Positions 1-13,552 of a stretch of 64,000 nucleotides of DNA are shown here, piece by piece. How positions within the stretch are numbered: position 1 is the first letter of the stretch; the number at the start of each line of letters is the position of its first letter. Under the pieces are notes generated by a model. It was not told where the DNA came from, did no database searches, and saw only the letters and a list, made by a program, of their open reading frames with translations. Location of the stretch: positions 29,521 to 93,520 of the forward strand of contig NZ_MWLQ01000027.1 of the NCBI RefSeq assembly GCF_010634855.1. The letters run 5' to 3'. Origin of the DNA: Microbacterium sp. B35-30 (GTDB taxonomy: Bacteria; Actinomycetota; Actinomycetes; Actinomycetales; Microbacteriaceae). The position numbers and the translations under genes are program-made.

Positions 1-161
1 ACCTCGGTCGCCATCGTCCCCACGCGGGCGACCGGTCCGCACCTCAAGACGATCCACTCGCCCCCGTCGTCGCGAAGACGGCAGGTGCGGTGCGCGCAGC
101 AGGACGCGGAGCTGTCGTACGCCACACCGTCGTCTTGCACGGCGTCGCGTCCGACGTTCAC
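1..161 (-). CDS. Partial unknown Cys-containing protein, C-terminus cut off by window edge
   Basis: An open frame reads from a GTG at 161 off the left edge (53 codons). It is preceded on the minus strand by a purine-rich stretch (GGGGAAGGG) five bases from the start and by a TAGCCT box at 210-215. About 90% of its third codon positions are G or C, as in real genes here, but the overlapping plus-strand frame shares those wobble positions, so this does not decide the strand. The visible protein is acidic, with a CC pair and two further Cys. No family recognised. The call rests on the ribosome-binding site and promoter, so confidence is low. Confidence 0.35.
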   Translation of the reverse strand, partial: MNVGRDAVQDDGVAYDSSASCCAHRTCRLRDDGGEWIVLRCGPVARVGTMATE

Positions 162-196
162 TTGCGCCCTTCCCCAGCTGCACGTGTGGACTGTCT

Positions 197-211
197 CTCG
201 GGTGTCCCGAG
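197..211. promoter_or_regulatory. Short inverted repeat beside a minus-strand -10 box
   Basis: CTCGGG-TGT-CCCGAG is a perfect 6-bp inverted repeat just downstream of the TAGCCT box at 210-215 that would serve the leftward partial gene. It could be an operator or a short leader hairpin. Nothing else supports a function. Confidence 0.25.
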
Positions 212-275
212 GCTATCGCCACCTCCTCAGCGCACGCTCAGCCCCGCCTCAAGAACCGGTCAAGGAGTCCGGCGT

Positions 276-294
276 GGCATGCTCGATGCATGCC
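276..294. promoter_or_regulatory. Inverted repeat overlapping the coaE start codon
   Basis: GGCATGC-TCGAT-GCATGCC has perfect 7-bp arms and a 5-base loop. The coaE ATG (290-292) is inside the right arm. As DNA it could be an operator over the transcription start; as RNA it would bury the start codon. Confidence 0.4.
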
Positions 295-913
295 CCTCGT
301 CGCCCTCACCGGAGGCATCGCCTCGGGAAAGTCCACCATCGCCGGTCGCCTGGCGGAGCGCGGCGCCGTGGTCGTGGACGCGGATCAGCTGGTGCGCGAA
401 GTCCAGGCGCCGGGCTCTCCGGTCCTGGCGGCGATCGCAGAGACCTTCGGCGAGCGGATGCTGCGGCCCGACGGCTCGCTGGATCGCGCGGCGCTCGGCA
501 CCCGCGTGTTCGGAGACGCGGCGGCGATCGCCCAGCTCAACGCGATCGTGCATCCGGCTGTGCGCGCCGAATCCGCGCGCCGTTTCGCGGCGGCGTTCGC
601 GGACGACCCCGATGCCGTCGTCGTCTACGACGTGCCGCTGCTCGTCGAGGCGCGCGTGGACGACCCGTGGCAGCTCGTCGTCGTGGCGCACGCTCCGGCC
701 GAGGTGCGCATCGAGCGGCTGATCGGACTGCGCGGGCTGAGCCCGGCCGATGCGGCAGCACGCATCGCGTCGCAGGTGCCGGACGAGGCGCGACTGCGGA
801 TCGCCGACGTGGTGATCGACACGGCGGGCACCCTCGACGACACGATCCGCCAGGTGGACGCGCTGTGGGAGAGCCTCGACGACCACGTGGCGCGACGCGG
901 GGATCGCTCGTAG
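290..913 (+). CDS. coaE: Dephospho-CoA kinase
   Basis: Catalyses the last step of coenzyme A synthesis, ATP-dependent phosphorylation of the 3'-hydroxyl of dephospho-CoA, in the cytosol. The protein opens directly with a P-loop, GGIASGKST at residues 8-16, and continues with the DADQLVREV segment typical of CoaE. At 207 residues it has the usual length of the short form, without the C-terminal GrpB-like extension found in mycobacterial CoaE. The ATG start lies inside the right arm of a perfect inverted repeat (276-294) and is preceded 6 bases upstream by CATGCT, a weak -10-like box. No good Shine-Dalgarno is seen, so a leaderless mRNA is possible. Confidence 0.95.
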   Translation: MPLVALTGGIASGKSTIAGRLAERGAVVVDADQLVREVQAPGSPVLAAIAETFGERMLRPDGSLDRAALGTRVFGDAAAIAQLNAIVHPAVRAESARRFAAAFADDPDAVVVYDVPLLVEARVDDPWQLVVVAHAPAEVRIERLIGLRGLSPADAAARIASQVPDEARLRIADVVIDTAGTLDDTIRQVDALWESLDDHVARRGDRS

Positions 914-984
914 AGAGCGGTTCCGCACCATTCCGCCGTCGGGTGGCGCGGGCTACCCTGGAGTGAGACCGAAGGAGGTGTCGC

Positions 985-1656
985 ATGGGTGTGCTCTCGA
1001 GGTTCCGGCGGCGTCGCGGCCCCTACCGTGCGGCCACGGAGGAAGAGCGCATCTCGCGCTACGTCTACCTGCTCGGCACGCTTCCGGCATCGGTGATCGA
1101 GAGCGCTCACGCCTCGGCGTTCAAGGACCTGCCGCCGGAGCGCCGCCGCGAGCTGTTCGAGCAGCTCCGGCCGTTCCTCGCGGAGTCTGAGCGCGATGTC
1201 GCCGCCGAAGACCCGTCCGTGATCGCGAAACTCGTCCGTCGTGCCGAAGAGCACCGTGCGGCGCGCGCGGCCGACGCCGGGACGGATGCCGCGGCCCGAG
1301 CCGCCGCGGATCCCGCGCGCACGGCGGTCGCGGTCGACGACGGCGATCCCCGCGACGGCGTGGACGTGCAGCGGATGCTCCTGAACGTCGGCGTCATGAC
1401 GATCGTGGCGCAGCAGTTCCTGCTGTCGAGCTCGGTCGCGGCGTACTACACGGTCGGCGCCGGTTCGATCGGCATCGGCTCCGAGCCGGCGTGGGTCGGC
1501 GAGACCTATGACCCGGGCGCCGCCGGCTTCGACGGCGGCGGTGGTGCGGGCGGTTACGACGCCGGTGGCGGCGGATACGACGGCGGTGCCTTCGGCGGAT
1601 TCGACGCGGGCGGCTTCGGCGGCGGGTTCGACGGCGGCGGCGGCTTCGGAGGCTGA
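985..1656 (+). CDS. Unknown protein with hydrophobic segment and Gly-rich repeat tail
   Basis: 223 residues, starting at ATG with a strong GAAGGAGG site seven bases upstream and a TACCCT box before that. Three zones are visible: a basic N-terminus (RFRRRRG), a charged, probably helical middle to about residue 130, then one hydrophobic segment (LLNVGVMTIVAQQFLLSSS, about residues 132-150). The last 50 residues are a low-complexity tail of FDGGG, YDGGA and FGG units. The hydrophobic segment could anchor it in the membrane. It lies between coaE and uvrB on the same strand but has its own promoter and RBS. No family recognised. Confidence 0.8.
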   Translation: MGVLSRFRRRRGPYRAATEEERISRYVYLLGTLPASVIESAHASAFKDLPPERRRELFEQLRPFLAESERDVAAEDPSVIAKLVRRAEEHRAARAADAGTDAAARAAADPARTAVAVDDGDPRDGVDVQRMLLNVGVMTIVAQQFLLSSSVAAYYTVGAGSIGIGSEPAWVGETYDPGAAGFDGGGGAGGYDAGGGGYDGGAFGGFDAGGFGGGFDGGGGFGG

Positions 1657-1709
1657 ACCCCACGCGTCGGCCGGGTGGCGGCATCCGCTCGTCGCGAACG
1701 CCGCCCCGA

Positions 1710-1731
1710 TGTCGGGGGCGCCGCCTACGCT
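1710..1731 (+). promoter_or_regulatory. PafBC-type (RecA-independent) damage promoter of uvrB
   Basis: TGTCGGGG (1710-1717), eight bases, then TACGCT (1726-1731), six bases before the GTG start. This matches the mycobacterial RecA-NDp/PafBC pattern (TTGTCRGTG-N8-TAnnnT) in order and spacing. The same element at the same distance precedes uvrA. No LexA-type palindrome is seen. Confidence 0.65.
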
Positions 1732-1737
1732 GGAACG

Positions 1738-3819
1738 GTGCAGACCACTCGATCCGTGCGGCCGTTCGAGGTCGTGAGCGAATTCGCCCCGTCGGGCGAC
1801 CAGCCGCAGGCGATCGCCCAGCTGGCGGCGCGCATCAACGCCGGCGAGACCGACGTCGTGCTGCTCGGTGCGACGGGCACCGGCAAATCCGCGACGACGG
1901 CCTGGCTCGTCGAGGCCGTGCAGCGGCCGACCCTGGTGCTCGCGCACAACAAGACGCTGGCCGCGCAACTGGCGAACGAGTTCCGCGAGCTCATGCCGCA
2001 CAACGCGGTGGAGTACTTCGTCAGCTACTACGACTACTACCAGCCCGAGGCGTACGTCCCGCAGACCGACACCTTCATCGAGAAGGACTCCTCGGTGAAC
2101 GCCGAGGTCGAGCGGCTGCGTCACTCGACCACCAACTCGCTGCTCAGCCGGCGCGACGTGATCGTGGTCAGCACGGTCTCGTGCATCTACGGTCTCGGTG
2201 CGCCCGACGAGTACCTGCGGGCGATGGTCGCGCTGCAGGTGGGCGAGGTGTACGACCGCGACGCGCTGATCCGCAAGTTCATCGCGATGCAGTACAACCG
2301 CAACGACGTCGATTTCTCACGGGGCAACTTCCGTGTGCGCGGCGACACGATCGAGATCATCCCGGTGTACGAGGAGTACGCCATCCGCATCGAGATGTTC
2401 GGCGATGAGATCGAGGCGCTCTTCATGCTGCACCCGCTCACGGGCGATGTGGTGCAGCGGCTCGACAGCGTGCCCATCTTCCCGGCGTCGCACTACGTCG
2501 CCGGCACCGAGACGGTGCAGCGCGCCATCGGCACCATCGAGGACGAGCTCGCCGAGCGGCTGAAAGAGCTCGAGTCGCAGAACAAGCTTCTCGAGGCGCA
2601 GCGTCTGCGCATGCGCACCACGTTCGACCTCGAGATGCTGCAGCAGCTGGGATTCTGCTCAGGCATCGAGAACTACTCCCGCCACATGGACGGCCGAGCC
2701 CCCGGCGAGCCCCCGCACACGCTGCTGGACTTCTTCCCCGACGACTTCCTCATGGTCATCGACGAGTCGCACGTCACCGTGCCGCAGATCGGGGCGATGT
2801 ACGAGGGCGATGCCTCGCGCAAGCGCACGCTGGTCGAGCACGGGTTCAGGCTGCCGAGCGCTCTCGACAACCGGCCGCTGCGGTGGGACGAGTTCAAGAA
2901 CCGGGTCGGCCAGACCGTGTACCTGTCCGCGACGCCGGGCCGCTACGAGATGGGGATCGCAGACGGCGTCGTTGAGCAGATCATCCGTCCGACCGGCCTC
3001 ATCGACCCCGAGATCGTCGTGAAGCCCTCGAAGGGGCAGATCGACGACCTTCTCGAAGAGATCCGGCTGCGCGCGTCCCGCGACGAGCGCGTGCTCGTCA
3101 CGACGCTCACGAAGAAGATGGCCGAAGAGCTGACCGACTTCCTGGGCGAGCACGGTGTGCGGGTGCGCTACCTCCACTCCGACGTCGACACGCTGCGCCG
3201 TGTCGAGCTGCTCAGCGAGCTGCGAGCCGGCGTCTACGACGTGCTCGTCGGCATCAACCTCCTCCGCGAGGGCCTGGACCTGCCCGAGGTGTCGCTGGTG
3301 TCGATCCTCGACGCCGACAAGGAGGGGTTCCTCCGCAGCGGCACCTCGCTGATCCAGACGATCGGTCGCGCGGCGCGCAACGTCTCGGGCCAGGTGCACA
3401 TGTACGCCGACACGATGACGGACTCGATGGCGAAGGCGATCGACGAGACCGACCGTCGTCGCGAGAAGCAGATCGCCTACAACAAGGCGAACGGCATCGA
3501 TCCGCAGCCGCTGCGCAAGCGCATCGCCGACATCACCGAGGTGCTCGCGCGCGAGGCTTCAGACACCGATCGGATGCTGCGGGGCAAGGCGGCGGCGAAG
3601 ACCAAGTCCGGCATGGGCAAGAGCCCGACGCCGCAGCTGCGACGAGAGGGCATCGCGGCCGAGGGCGCCGAGCAGCTGGAGGCCACGATCGCCGACCTCA
3701 GCCAGCAGATGCTCGCGGCGGCCGGCGAGCTGAAGTTCGAGCTCGCCGCGCGCCTGCGGGACGAGGTGCAGGACCTCAAGAAAGAGCTGCGCGCCATGGA
3801 GCGCGCGGGGCACGCGTAA
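1738..3819 (+). CDS. uvrB: Excinuclease ABC subunit B (UvrB)
   Basis: DNA-damage-verifying helicase subunit of nucleotide excision repair; it receives DNA from UvrA and recruits UvrC. Visible: Walker A GATGTGKS at residues 44-51, the DNA-clamping beta-hairpin [12 protein letters not shown] near residue 97, the DESH box near 342, helicase motif VI ([10 protein letters not shown]), and the C-terminal UVR domain ([18 protein letters not shown]). The start is GTG 1738, 693 residues, because the -10 box ends six bases before it. An upstream in-frame ATG at 1675 would place the promoter inside the gene. Expression is probably damage-induced through the PafBC-like element. uvrA follows after two small genes. 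Confidence 0.97.
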   Translation: MQTTRSVRPFEVVSEFAPSGDQPQAIAQLAARINAGETDVVLLGATGTGKSATTAWLVEAVQRPTLVLAHNKTLAAQLANEFRELMPHNAVEYFVSYYDYYQPEAYVPQTDTFIEKDSSVNAEVERLRHSTTNSLLSRRDVIVVSTVSCIYGLGAPDEYLRAMVALQVGEVYDRDALIRKFIAMQYNRNDVDFSRGNFRVRGDTIEIIPVYEEYAIRIEMFGDEIEALFMLHPLTGDVVQRLDSVPIFPASHYVAGTETVQRAIGTIEDELAERLKELESQNKLLEAQRLRMRTTFDLEMLQQLGFCSGIENYSRHMDGRAPGEPPHTLLDFFPDDFLMVIDESHVTVPQIGAMYEGDASRKRTLVEHGFRLPSALDNRPLRWDEFKNRVGQTVYLSATPGRYEMGIADGVVEQIIRPTGLIDPEIVVKPSKGQIDDLLEEIRLRASRDERVLVTTLTKKMAEELTDFLGEHGVRVRYLHSDVDTLRRVELLSELRAGVYDVLVGINLLREGLDLPEVSLVSILDADKEGFLRSGTSLIQTIGRAARNVSGQVHMYADTMTDSMAKAIDETDRRREKQIAYNKANGIDPQPLRKRIADITEVLAREASDTDRMLRGKAAAKTKSGMGKSPTPQLRREGIAAEGAEQLEATIADLSQQMLAAAGELKFELAARLRDEVQDLKKELRAMERAGHA

Positions 3820-3836
3820 GGCGTCCGACGGCGCCT

Positions 3837-3877
3837 GCGCCGCAACACGAGGCGCCGCAACACGCGCGCCGCAGCAC
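3837..3877. repeat. Short imperfect direct repeat, three units
   Basis: GCGCCGCAACAC at 3837-3848 and 3852-3863, and GCGCCGCAGCAC at 3866-3877 (periods 15 and 14). It lies in the gap between convergent uvrB and the small CxxC gene. Probably a slippage product; no clear terminator is formed. Confidence 0.6.
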
Positions 3878-3890
3878 CGGCGCCCGCGGG

Positions 3891-4145
3891 TCAGGGGCAG
3901 TGCAAGAGGGGCTTCGGTCCCGAGCGGTCGAAGGTGTGTCGGGTGATCGGTGCGCCGCACAGCGGACAGGCGCGCTCGGCGCGTTCGGCGGCGCTGGGTG
4001 GAGGAGCCGTCTCGTACGGTCCGACCGCGGCCGGGCCCGCCACGCGGATCAGGTTCGCGTTGAGGAAGGCGTACCAGCCGCCGGCCTCGCGCACCCGTTC
4101 GCGGAGTGGGCGGCGGGCGTCGGGGGAGGCATCCTGATCGGGCAT
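3891..4145 (-). CDS. Small CxxC protein (possible single zinc ribbon)
   Basis: 84 residues from ATG 4145. The N-terminal half is a charged helical stretch followed by YAFLNANLIRVAGP. The C-terminus carries CPLCGAPITRH and ends in LHCP, giving a CxxC, a His and a final Cys that could form one zinc site. It is divergent from a marR gene, and the two share a 43-base intergenic region full of TTAGT/ACTAA palindromes, so the MarR protein very likely controls this gene. An in-frame upstream ATG would run through the operator and the marR gene, so it was not chosen. Function unknown. Confidence 0.75.
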   Translation of the reverse strand: MPDQDASPDARRPLRERVREAGGWYAFLNANLIRVAGPAAVGPYETAPPPSAAERAERACPLCGAPITRHTFDRSGPKPLLHCP

Positions 4146-4150
4146 GTTAC

Positions 4151-4182
4151 TTAGTGTACTAATGATTAGTGCGATATAGGAT
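4151..4182. promoter_or_regulatory. MarR operator and marR -10 box
   Basis: Two overlapping palindromes: TTAGT-GT-ACTAA (4151-4162) and ACTAAT-G-ATTAGT (4158-4170, perfect 13-mer). They are A+T-rich in a 70% G+C setting, typical of MarR sites. TAGGAT (4177-4182) follows, six bases before the marR GTG. Confidence 0.65.
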
Positions 4183-4188
4183 ACCTCC

Positions 4189-4692
4189 GTGACCTTGCCC
4201 ACCTCCTCTCCGCCGCCCGCCGAAGCGTCGAGCGGAGTCTCCGAGAACGCGGGCACCGCTGCACTCAGCCCCGACGACCTGCTCGCACTCGACAACCAGG
4301 TCTGCTTCGCACTGGTGACGGCCGCGCGCAACGTGGTGGGGCTGTACCGGCCGATCCTGGAGCCGCTCGGCCTCACTCATCCGCAGTACCTCGTCATGCT
4401 CGCCCTGTGGGAGCGATCGCCCCGATCCCTGCGCGAGCTGGCCTCCGAACTGGCGCTCGAGCCGGCCACGCTCTCACCGCTCGTCAAGCGGCTGCAGTCG
4501 CAGGGGCTCGTGACGCGTGCCCGCCGCGGCGGCGATGAGCGTGTTCTCGACGTGGGCCTCACCGATGCCGGGTTGGCACTGCGCGAGCGAGCGCTCGACG
4601 TTCCCGGTCAGGTGATGGCGAGCGCGGGCACGGATGCCGATGCGCTCTTCGCCCTGCGCGACGCACTGCGGCCCTTCTCCGGCGCGCGCTGA
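4189..4692 (+). CDS. MarR-family transcriptional regulator
   Basis: 167 residues, GTG start six bases after a TAGGAT box, so the mRNA is probably leaderless. A winged-helix fold is visible: LTHPQYLVMLALWE, then the recognition region ELASELALEPATLSPLVKRL (about residues 78-97), then the wing VTRARRGGDERVLDVGLTDAG. There is no Cys, so it is not a thiol-oxidation (OhrR-type) sensor; a small-molecule ligand is more likely. It probably represses itself and the divergent CxxC gene through the palindromes between them. The N-terminal 25 residues are Pro/Ser-rich and probably disordered. Confidence 0.88.
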   Translation: MTLPTSSPPPAEASSGVSENAGTAALSPDDLLALDNQVCFALVTAARNVVGLYRPILEPLGLTHPQYLVMLALWERSPRSLRELASELALEPATLSPLVKRLQSQGLVTRARRGGDERVLDVGLTDAGLALRERALDVPGQVMASAGTDADALFALRDALRPFSGAR

Positions 4693-4809
4693 CGTTGCGA
4701 CGGCCGCCGCTCAGAGGCCGCAGAGAAGGCGCCTCGACGGAGTCGCGAAGCGTGACCGGGGGAGTGGGCATGGTCGTCTTCGCCCATGGCGAACGGCTCC
4801 CAGGCCCCA

Positions 4810-4831
4810 TGTCGGAGGCCCCGCCTACACT
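4810..4831 (+). promoter_or_regulatory. PafBC-type damage promoter of uvrA
   Basis: TGTCGGAG (4810-4817), eight bases, TACACT (4826-4831), six bases, then GTG 4838. Its geometry relative to the start codon is identical to that of uvrB, and 17 of the 22 promoter bases match. Confidence 0.65.
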
Positions 4832-4837
4832 TGACTG

Positions 4838-7777
<2,940 letters not shown>

Positions 7778-7782
7778 GCGGC

Positions 7783-9711
7783 ATGGCGCGTTCCGCTCCC
7801 ACGGTCCCGTACAAGCCGAATCCGGGCGAGATCCCCACCAATCCCGGGGTCTACCGGTTCCGCGATCGTGACGGGCGCGTGCTGTACGTCGGCAAGGCGA
7901 AGAACCTCCGCGCCCGCCTGTCGAACTATTTCGCTCCGCTGCACACGCTCCACGAGCGCACCCGCCGCATGGTGACGACCGCGGCATCGGTGGAGTGGAC
8001 CGTCGTCGCGACCGACGTCGACTCGCTGCAACTCGAGTACCAGTGGATCAAGGAGTTCGATCCGCCGTTCAACGTCCGCTACAAGGACGACAAGTCCTAC
8101 CCGTTCATGGCGATCACGCTCGCGGACGAGGCGCCGCGGGTGATCGTGACCCGCAACCGCCGCATCCCCGGCGCGAAGTACTTCGGTCCGTACCCGAAAG
8201 TGTGGGCGGTGCACGACACGATCGACCTGATGATCAAGGTCTTCCCGATCCGCACCTGCAGCGACGCGTCGTACAAGAAGGCCATGGCCACAGGCCGCCC
8301 GTGCTTTCCGGGCCAGATCGGGCGCTGCGGAGGGCCCTGCTCGATGAAGGTGACGATCGAGGAGCACCGCGCGATCGTCGACGACTTCATCGCCTTCATG
8401 TCGGGTGGCGATCAGCGCTTCACGAAACAGCTGACGGCGCGCATGCGCGAGGCCGCGGCGGCGATGGACTACGAGGCAGCCGCGGTGTACCGCGACCGCC
8501 TGCACTCGATCGACGCGGTGCTGAACAAGAGCGCGCTCGTGCTCGCACCTGACACCGACGCCGACCTGTTCGGCATCGCCGAGGACGAGCTCGCCGCCAC
8601 GGTGCAGCATTTCGTGATCCGCGGCGGCCGCGTGCGCGGTGTGCGCGCCACGACGATCGAGAAGGAGATCGACATCTCCGACGGCGATCTCGTCGATCAG
8701 GTGATCCAGCGCACGTACGGCAACGCCGCGGGCGCCGACATCCCGAAGCAGGTGCTGGTGCCGTCGATGCCGGAGGACGCGGCTGACCTCGAGGAGTGGC
8801 TGCGTACCCGGCGAGGCAAGAGCGTGACGATCCAGGTCGCGCAGAGGGGCCGCAAGGCCGACCTCATGCGCACCGCCACCCTCAACGCCCAGCAGGCGCT
8901 GATGCTCCACAAGACGCGGCGCACCAGCGACTACGTCGCCCGCAGCCAGGCGCTCACCGACCTCCAGGAGGCGCTCGACCTCGCCGAGGCGCCCTTGCGC
9001 ATCGAGTGCTTCGACGTGTCGCACCTGAGCGGCACCAACGTCGTGGCGTCGATGGTCGTCTTCGAGGACGGACTGCCCCGCAAGGACCAGTACCGCTCGT
9101 TCGGCGTGCCCGAGACCACCGACGACACCGACTCGCTCTACCAGGTGCTCACGCGCCGGCTCGCGTATCTCGACCGCCCGGAGGAGAACGAGACGGCGGC
9201 CGTGCCCGACGTGACCTCCGACGAGACCGTCGTCACCGAGCGGCGGCGTCCGCGCTTCGCCTACCGCCCGCAGTTGCTGGTGGTCGACGGCGGCAAGCCC
9301 CAGGTCGAGGCGGCAGCCCGGGCGCTCCGCGACGCCGGCCACGAGGAGATCGCCCTGTGCGGCATCGCCAAGCGGCTGGAGGAGGTCTGGCTGCCGGGCG
9401 AGGAGTACCCGGTCATCCTGCCCCGCACCTCGGAGGCCCTGTACCTGCTGCAGCGCCTGCGCGACGAGGCGCATCGCTTCGCGATCACCCACCAGCGCAA
9501 GCGGCGGCGCCGCGACATCCAGAGCGTGCTGGCCGAGATTCCGGGCCTCGGCGAAGCCCGCATCAAAGCGCTGCTGCGGCACTTCGGTTCGGTCGCGGCG
9601 CTGCGCAAGGCGACTCCCGAAGAGATCGCGGAGCTGCCTGGCGTCGGGCCGAAGCTCGCGGCGGCGATTCACGCCCATCTGACGGAGCCGGCTCCTGTCA
9701 CCAGTGGGTAG
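7783..9711 (+). CDS. uvrC: Excinuclease ABC subunit C (UvrC)
   Basis: Makes both incisions in nucleotide excision repair. N-terminal GIY-YIG nuclease (NPGVYRFRD then [14 protein letters not shown], residues about 16-45), a UVR motif that binds UvrB ([20 protein letters not shown], about residue 220), the RNase-H-like C-terminal nuclease with its DVSH motif (about residue 410) and VDGGKPQ, and tandem helix-hairpin-helix motifs at the end ([25 protein letters not shown]). 642 residues, full length. An insert of about 30 residues ([20 protein letters not shown]) precedes the VDGGKPQ motif and looks like a disordered loop. ATG five bases after uvrA. Confidence 0.97.
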   Translation: MARSAPTVPYKPNPGEIPTNPGVYRFRDRDGRVLYVGKAKNLRARLSNYFAPLHTLHERTRRMVTTAASVEWTVVATDVDSLQLEYQWIKEFDPPFNVRYKDDKSYPFMAITLADEAPRVIVTRNRRIPGAKYFGPYPKVWAVHDTIDLMIKVFPIRTCSDASYKKAMATGRPCFPGQIGRCGGPCSMKVTIEEHRAIVDDFIAFMSGGDQRFTKQLTARMREAAAAMDYEAAAVYRDRLHSIDAVLNKSALVLAPDTDADLFGIAEDELAATVQHFVIRGGRVRGVRATTIEKEIDISDGDLVDQVIQRTYGNAAGADIPKQVLVPSMPEDAADLEEWLRTRRGKSVTIQVAQRGRKADLMRTATLNAQQALMLHKTRRTSDYVARSQALTDLQEALDLAEAPLRIECFDVSHLSGTNVVASMVVFEDGLPRKDQYRSFGVPETTDDTDSLYQVLTRRLAYLDRPEENETAAVPDVTSDETVVTERRRPRFAYRPQLLVVDGGKPQVEAAARALRDAGHEEIALCGIAKRLEEVWLPGEEYPVILPRTSEALYLLQRLRDEAHRFAITHQRKRRRRDIQSVLAEIPGLGEARIKALLRHFGSVAALRKATPEEIAELPGVGPKLAAAIHAHLTEPAPVTSG

Positions 9712-9726
9712 GCTTGCCCGACGGGG

Positions 9727-10614
9727 GTGGTCATGGGCGAGGCGACGCGTCACGACGTCGGAGAAATGCTGATCGTCACGGGGATGTCGGGGGCAGGGCG
9801 ATCGACCGCGGCGAACTCGCTGGAGGACCTCGACTGGTACGTGGTCGACAATCTGCCGCCGCAGATGCTCAAGCCGCTGCTCGACCTGACGGAGCTTGCC
9901 GGGGGAGTGCTGCCCCGGGTCGCCGTCGTGGTCGACGTGCGCGGGCGCGACCTGTTCTCCGATCTTCCCGCTGCGATGCGGGCGCTCCGCGACCGCCGGC
10001 AGATCCGGGTCATGTTCCTCGATGCCTCGGACGAGGTGCTCGTCCGCCGGTTCGAAGCGGTGCGGCGCCCTCACCCGCTGCAAGGCGGCGGGACCATCCT
10101 CGACGGCATCCGTCGCGAGCGTGCGCGCCTCGCCGCCGTCCGCGAGGGCGCCGACATCATCATCGACACGTCGTCGTACAACATCCACCAGCTGGCGACG
10201 AAGGTCGCCGACCTGTTCACCGAGGAAGGGTCGGCGCGGCACACGCTCACGCTGCAGAGCTTCGGCTTCAAGTACGGCCTGCCCCCGGACGCCGATCTCG
10301 TGGCCGACATGCGGTTCCTGCCGAACCCGTTCTGGGACGAGAAGCTGCGGCCGTTCACGGGCGAGGACGCGGAGGTGCGGGACTACGTGCTCGCACAGGA
10401 GGGGGCCGCCGACTTCCTCGACGCGTACAGCGCGGCACTGCGACCCGTGCTCGAGGGGTACCAGCGCGAGAACAAGAGCCATTCGGTCGTCGCCGTCGGA
10501 TGCACCGGTGGCAAACATCGGTCGGTGGTGATGGTGCGCGAGCTCGCTGAGCGCCTCGCGGCGGTGCCCGGCGTGGCCGTTCGTGTCACGCATCGCGATC
10601 TCGGGCGGGAGTGA
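9727..10614 (+). CDS. rapZ: RapZ-family nucleotide-binding protein (YvcJ-like)
   Basis: P-loop protein of the RapZ/YvcJ family. In enteric bacteria RapZ guides RNase E to the small RNA GlmZ and binds glucosamine-6-phosphate; in Actinobacteria its role is unsettled. Visible: Walker [10 protein letters not shown] at residues 19-27, and the conserved C-terminal block [10 protein letters not shown] near residue 258. 295 residues from GTG 9727; ATG 9733 is an equally good start. A TAGGCT box overlaps the uvrC stop region. It sits between uvrC and whiA, the usual actinobacterial order, but the yvcK gene commonly found between rapZ and whiA is absent here. Confidence 0.93.
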   Translation: MVMGEATRHDVGEMLIVTGMSGAGRSTAANSLEDLDWYVVDNLPPQMLKPLLDLTELAGGVLPRVAVVVDVRGRDLFSDLPAAMRALRDRRQIRVMFLDASDEVLVRRFEAVRRPHPLQGGGTILDGIRRERARLAAVREGADIIIDTSSYNIHQLATKVADLFTEEGSARHTLTLQSFGFKYGLPPDADLVADMRFLPNPFWDEKLRPFTGEDAEVRDYVLAQEGAADFLDAYSAALRPVLEGYQRENKSHSVVAVGCTGGKHRSVVMVRELAERLAAVPGVAVRVTHRDLGRE

Positions 10615-10621
10615 TGCGGCC

Positions 10622-10645
10622 ACCGGCCGGACCGGCCGGTAGGGT
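10622..10645 (+). promoter_or_regulatory. 19-bp perfect palindrome and -10 box upstream of whiA
   Basis: ACCGGCCGGACCGGCCGGT (10622-10640) is a perfect palindrome about a single A, 8 bases after the rapZ stop. Its last T begins TAGGGT (10640-10645), the likely whiA -10 box. It fills the -35/spacer region, fitting an operator; a rapZ terminator is possible but no T-run follows. Confidence 0.5.
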
Positions 10646-10681
10646 GGAGGGTCGTTCCCGAAAGACCCGCGAAGGAGTCCC

Positions 10682-11659
10682 GTGTCGCTGACCGCTGACG
10701 TGAAGGCCGAGCTGATCACCGTGCGAGACCCGCGCCCCACCGCGCGGGTCGCCGAGCTCACGTCGCTGCTGCGATTCTCGGGAGGCCTGCACTCGATCGC
10801 GAACCGCGTCGCGGTCGAGGCCGAACTGGACTCCGACATCCTGGCCAGGCGCACCGCCCGCGACCTCGTCGAGCTGTACGGCGTGCGGCCCGAGCTCGTG
10901 CACGTCCAGGGCTCGGGTGCCCGCACCGGCAGCCACTACGCCGTGCGCGTCATCGAAGGCGGCGAGACGCTCGCCCGCCAGACCGGCCTGCTCGACCAGC
11001 GGCGGCGACCCGTCCGCGGGCTTCCCAACAAGCTCACCACCGGCTCGCGCGGGGATCTCGCCGCGATCTGGCGGGGCGCATTCCTCGCCGCCGGCACGCT
11101 CACCGACCCGGGCCGCTCCGCCGCCCTGGAGATCACCTGCCCGTCGTCCGAGGCCGCGATGGCGCTCGTGGGCGCGGCCCACCGCCTCGGCATCGCAGGC
11201 AAGGCCCGCGAGGTGCGCGGCATCCCGCGGGTCGTCGTGCGCGAGGGAGAGGCGATCCGTGCCGCCCTCGCCGCGATGGGCGCGATGCGCGCCGCGGCCG
11301 ACTGGGACCAGATGCGTCAGCGCCGCGAGGTGCGGGCGGGCGTCAACCGGCTCGTGAACTTCGACGACGCCAACCTTCGTCGCTCGGCGCAGGCCGCCGT
11401 GGCCGCCTGCGCGCGCGTCGAGCGCGCCCTCGCCATCCTCGGCGACGAGGTGCCGGAGCACCTCCGCCAGGCCGGCGATCTGCGCCTCGCGCATCGCGAC
11501 GCGAGCCTGGACGAGCTGGGACACCACGCTGACCCGCCGCTGACGAAGGATGCCGTGGCCGGCCGCATCCGCCGGCTCCTCGCGATGGCCGACAAGAAGG
11601 CCGAGATCGAGGGCCTGCCCGGCACGGAGTCGGCCGTGCCCGCCGGCATCGAGGACTGA
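10682..11659 (+). CDS. whiA: DNA-binding protein WhiA
   Basis: Sporulation/cell-division regulator related to LAGLIDADG homing endonucleases; in Streptomyces it acts with WhiB at promoters such as that of ftsZ, and non-sporulating actinobacteria keep it. The N-terminal conserved block ([11 protein letters not shown]...[17 protein letters not shown]) and a C-terminal helix-turn-helix ([39 protein letters not shown]) are clear. 325 residues, normal length. The GTG start has GAAGGAG five bases upstream and follows a leader of about 30 bases from the TAGGGT box. Confidence 0.95.
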   Translation: MSLTADVKAELITVRDPRPTARVAELTSLLRFSGGLHSIANRVAVEAELDSDILARRTARDLVELYGVRPELVHVQGSGARTGSHYAVRVIEGGETLARQTGLLDQRRRPVRGLPNKLTTGSRGDLAAIWRGAFLAAGTLTDPGRSAALEITCPSSEAAMALVGAAHRLGIAGKAREVRGIPRVVVREGEAIRAALAAMGAMRAAADWDQMRQRREVRAGVNRLVNFDDANLRRSAQAAVAACARVERALAILGDEVPEHLRQAGDLRLAHRDASLDELGHHADPPLTKDAVAGRIRRLLAMADKKAEIEGLPGTESAVPAGIED

Positions 11660-11735
11660 TACCGCGCGATCCGCGGGGACCGTGTTCCACACGTCACAGT
11701 GGGAAGCAACCCCGTCGCCCAGGCGTTGCCGCTCA

Positions 11736-11779
11736 GTAGGATGATTCCGTCACCCTCGCAGCGCCGGGGACTTCGGCGC
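11736..11779 (+). promoter_or_regulatory. sodA promoter and leader hairpin
   Basis: TAGGAT at about 11736 is the likely -10 box. The leader contains GCGCCG (11761-11766) pairing with CGGCGC (11774-11779) across seven bases, upstream of an AGGAAGAAGAG-type RBS. Confidence 0.4.
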
Positions 11780-11801
11780 GCGCCGACAGGAAGAAGAGAA
11801 C

Positions 11802-13542
<1,741 letters not shown>

Positions 13543-13552
13543 GCGATCTCCC

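Noticed and set aside
1675..1737. Upstream ATG extending uvrB by 21 residues
   Set aside because: It would put the conserved damage promoter inside the coding region, and the extension matches no part of UvrB.
9680..9727. PafBC-like promoter upstream of rapZ (TGTCACC ... TAGGCT)
   Set aside because: The distance from TGTC to TA is 9 bases instead of 12 and the G-rich part of the motif is missing.
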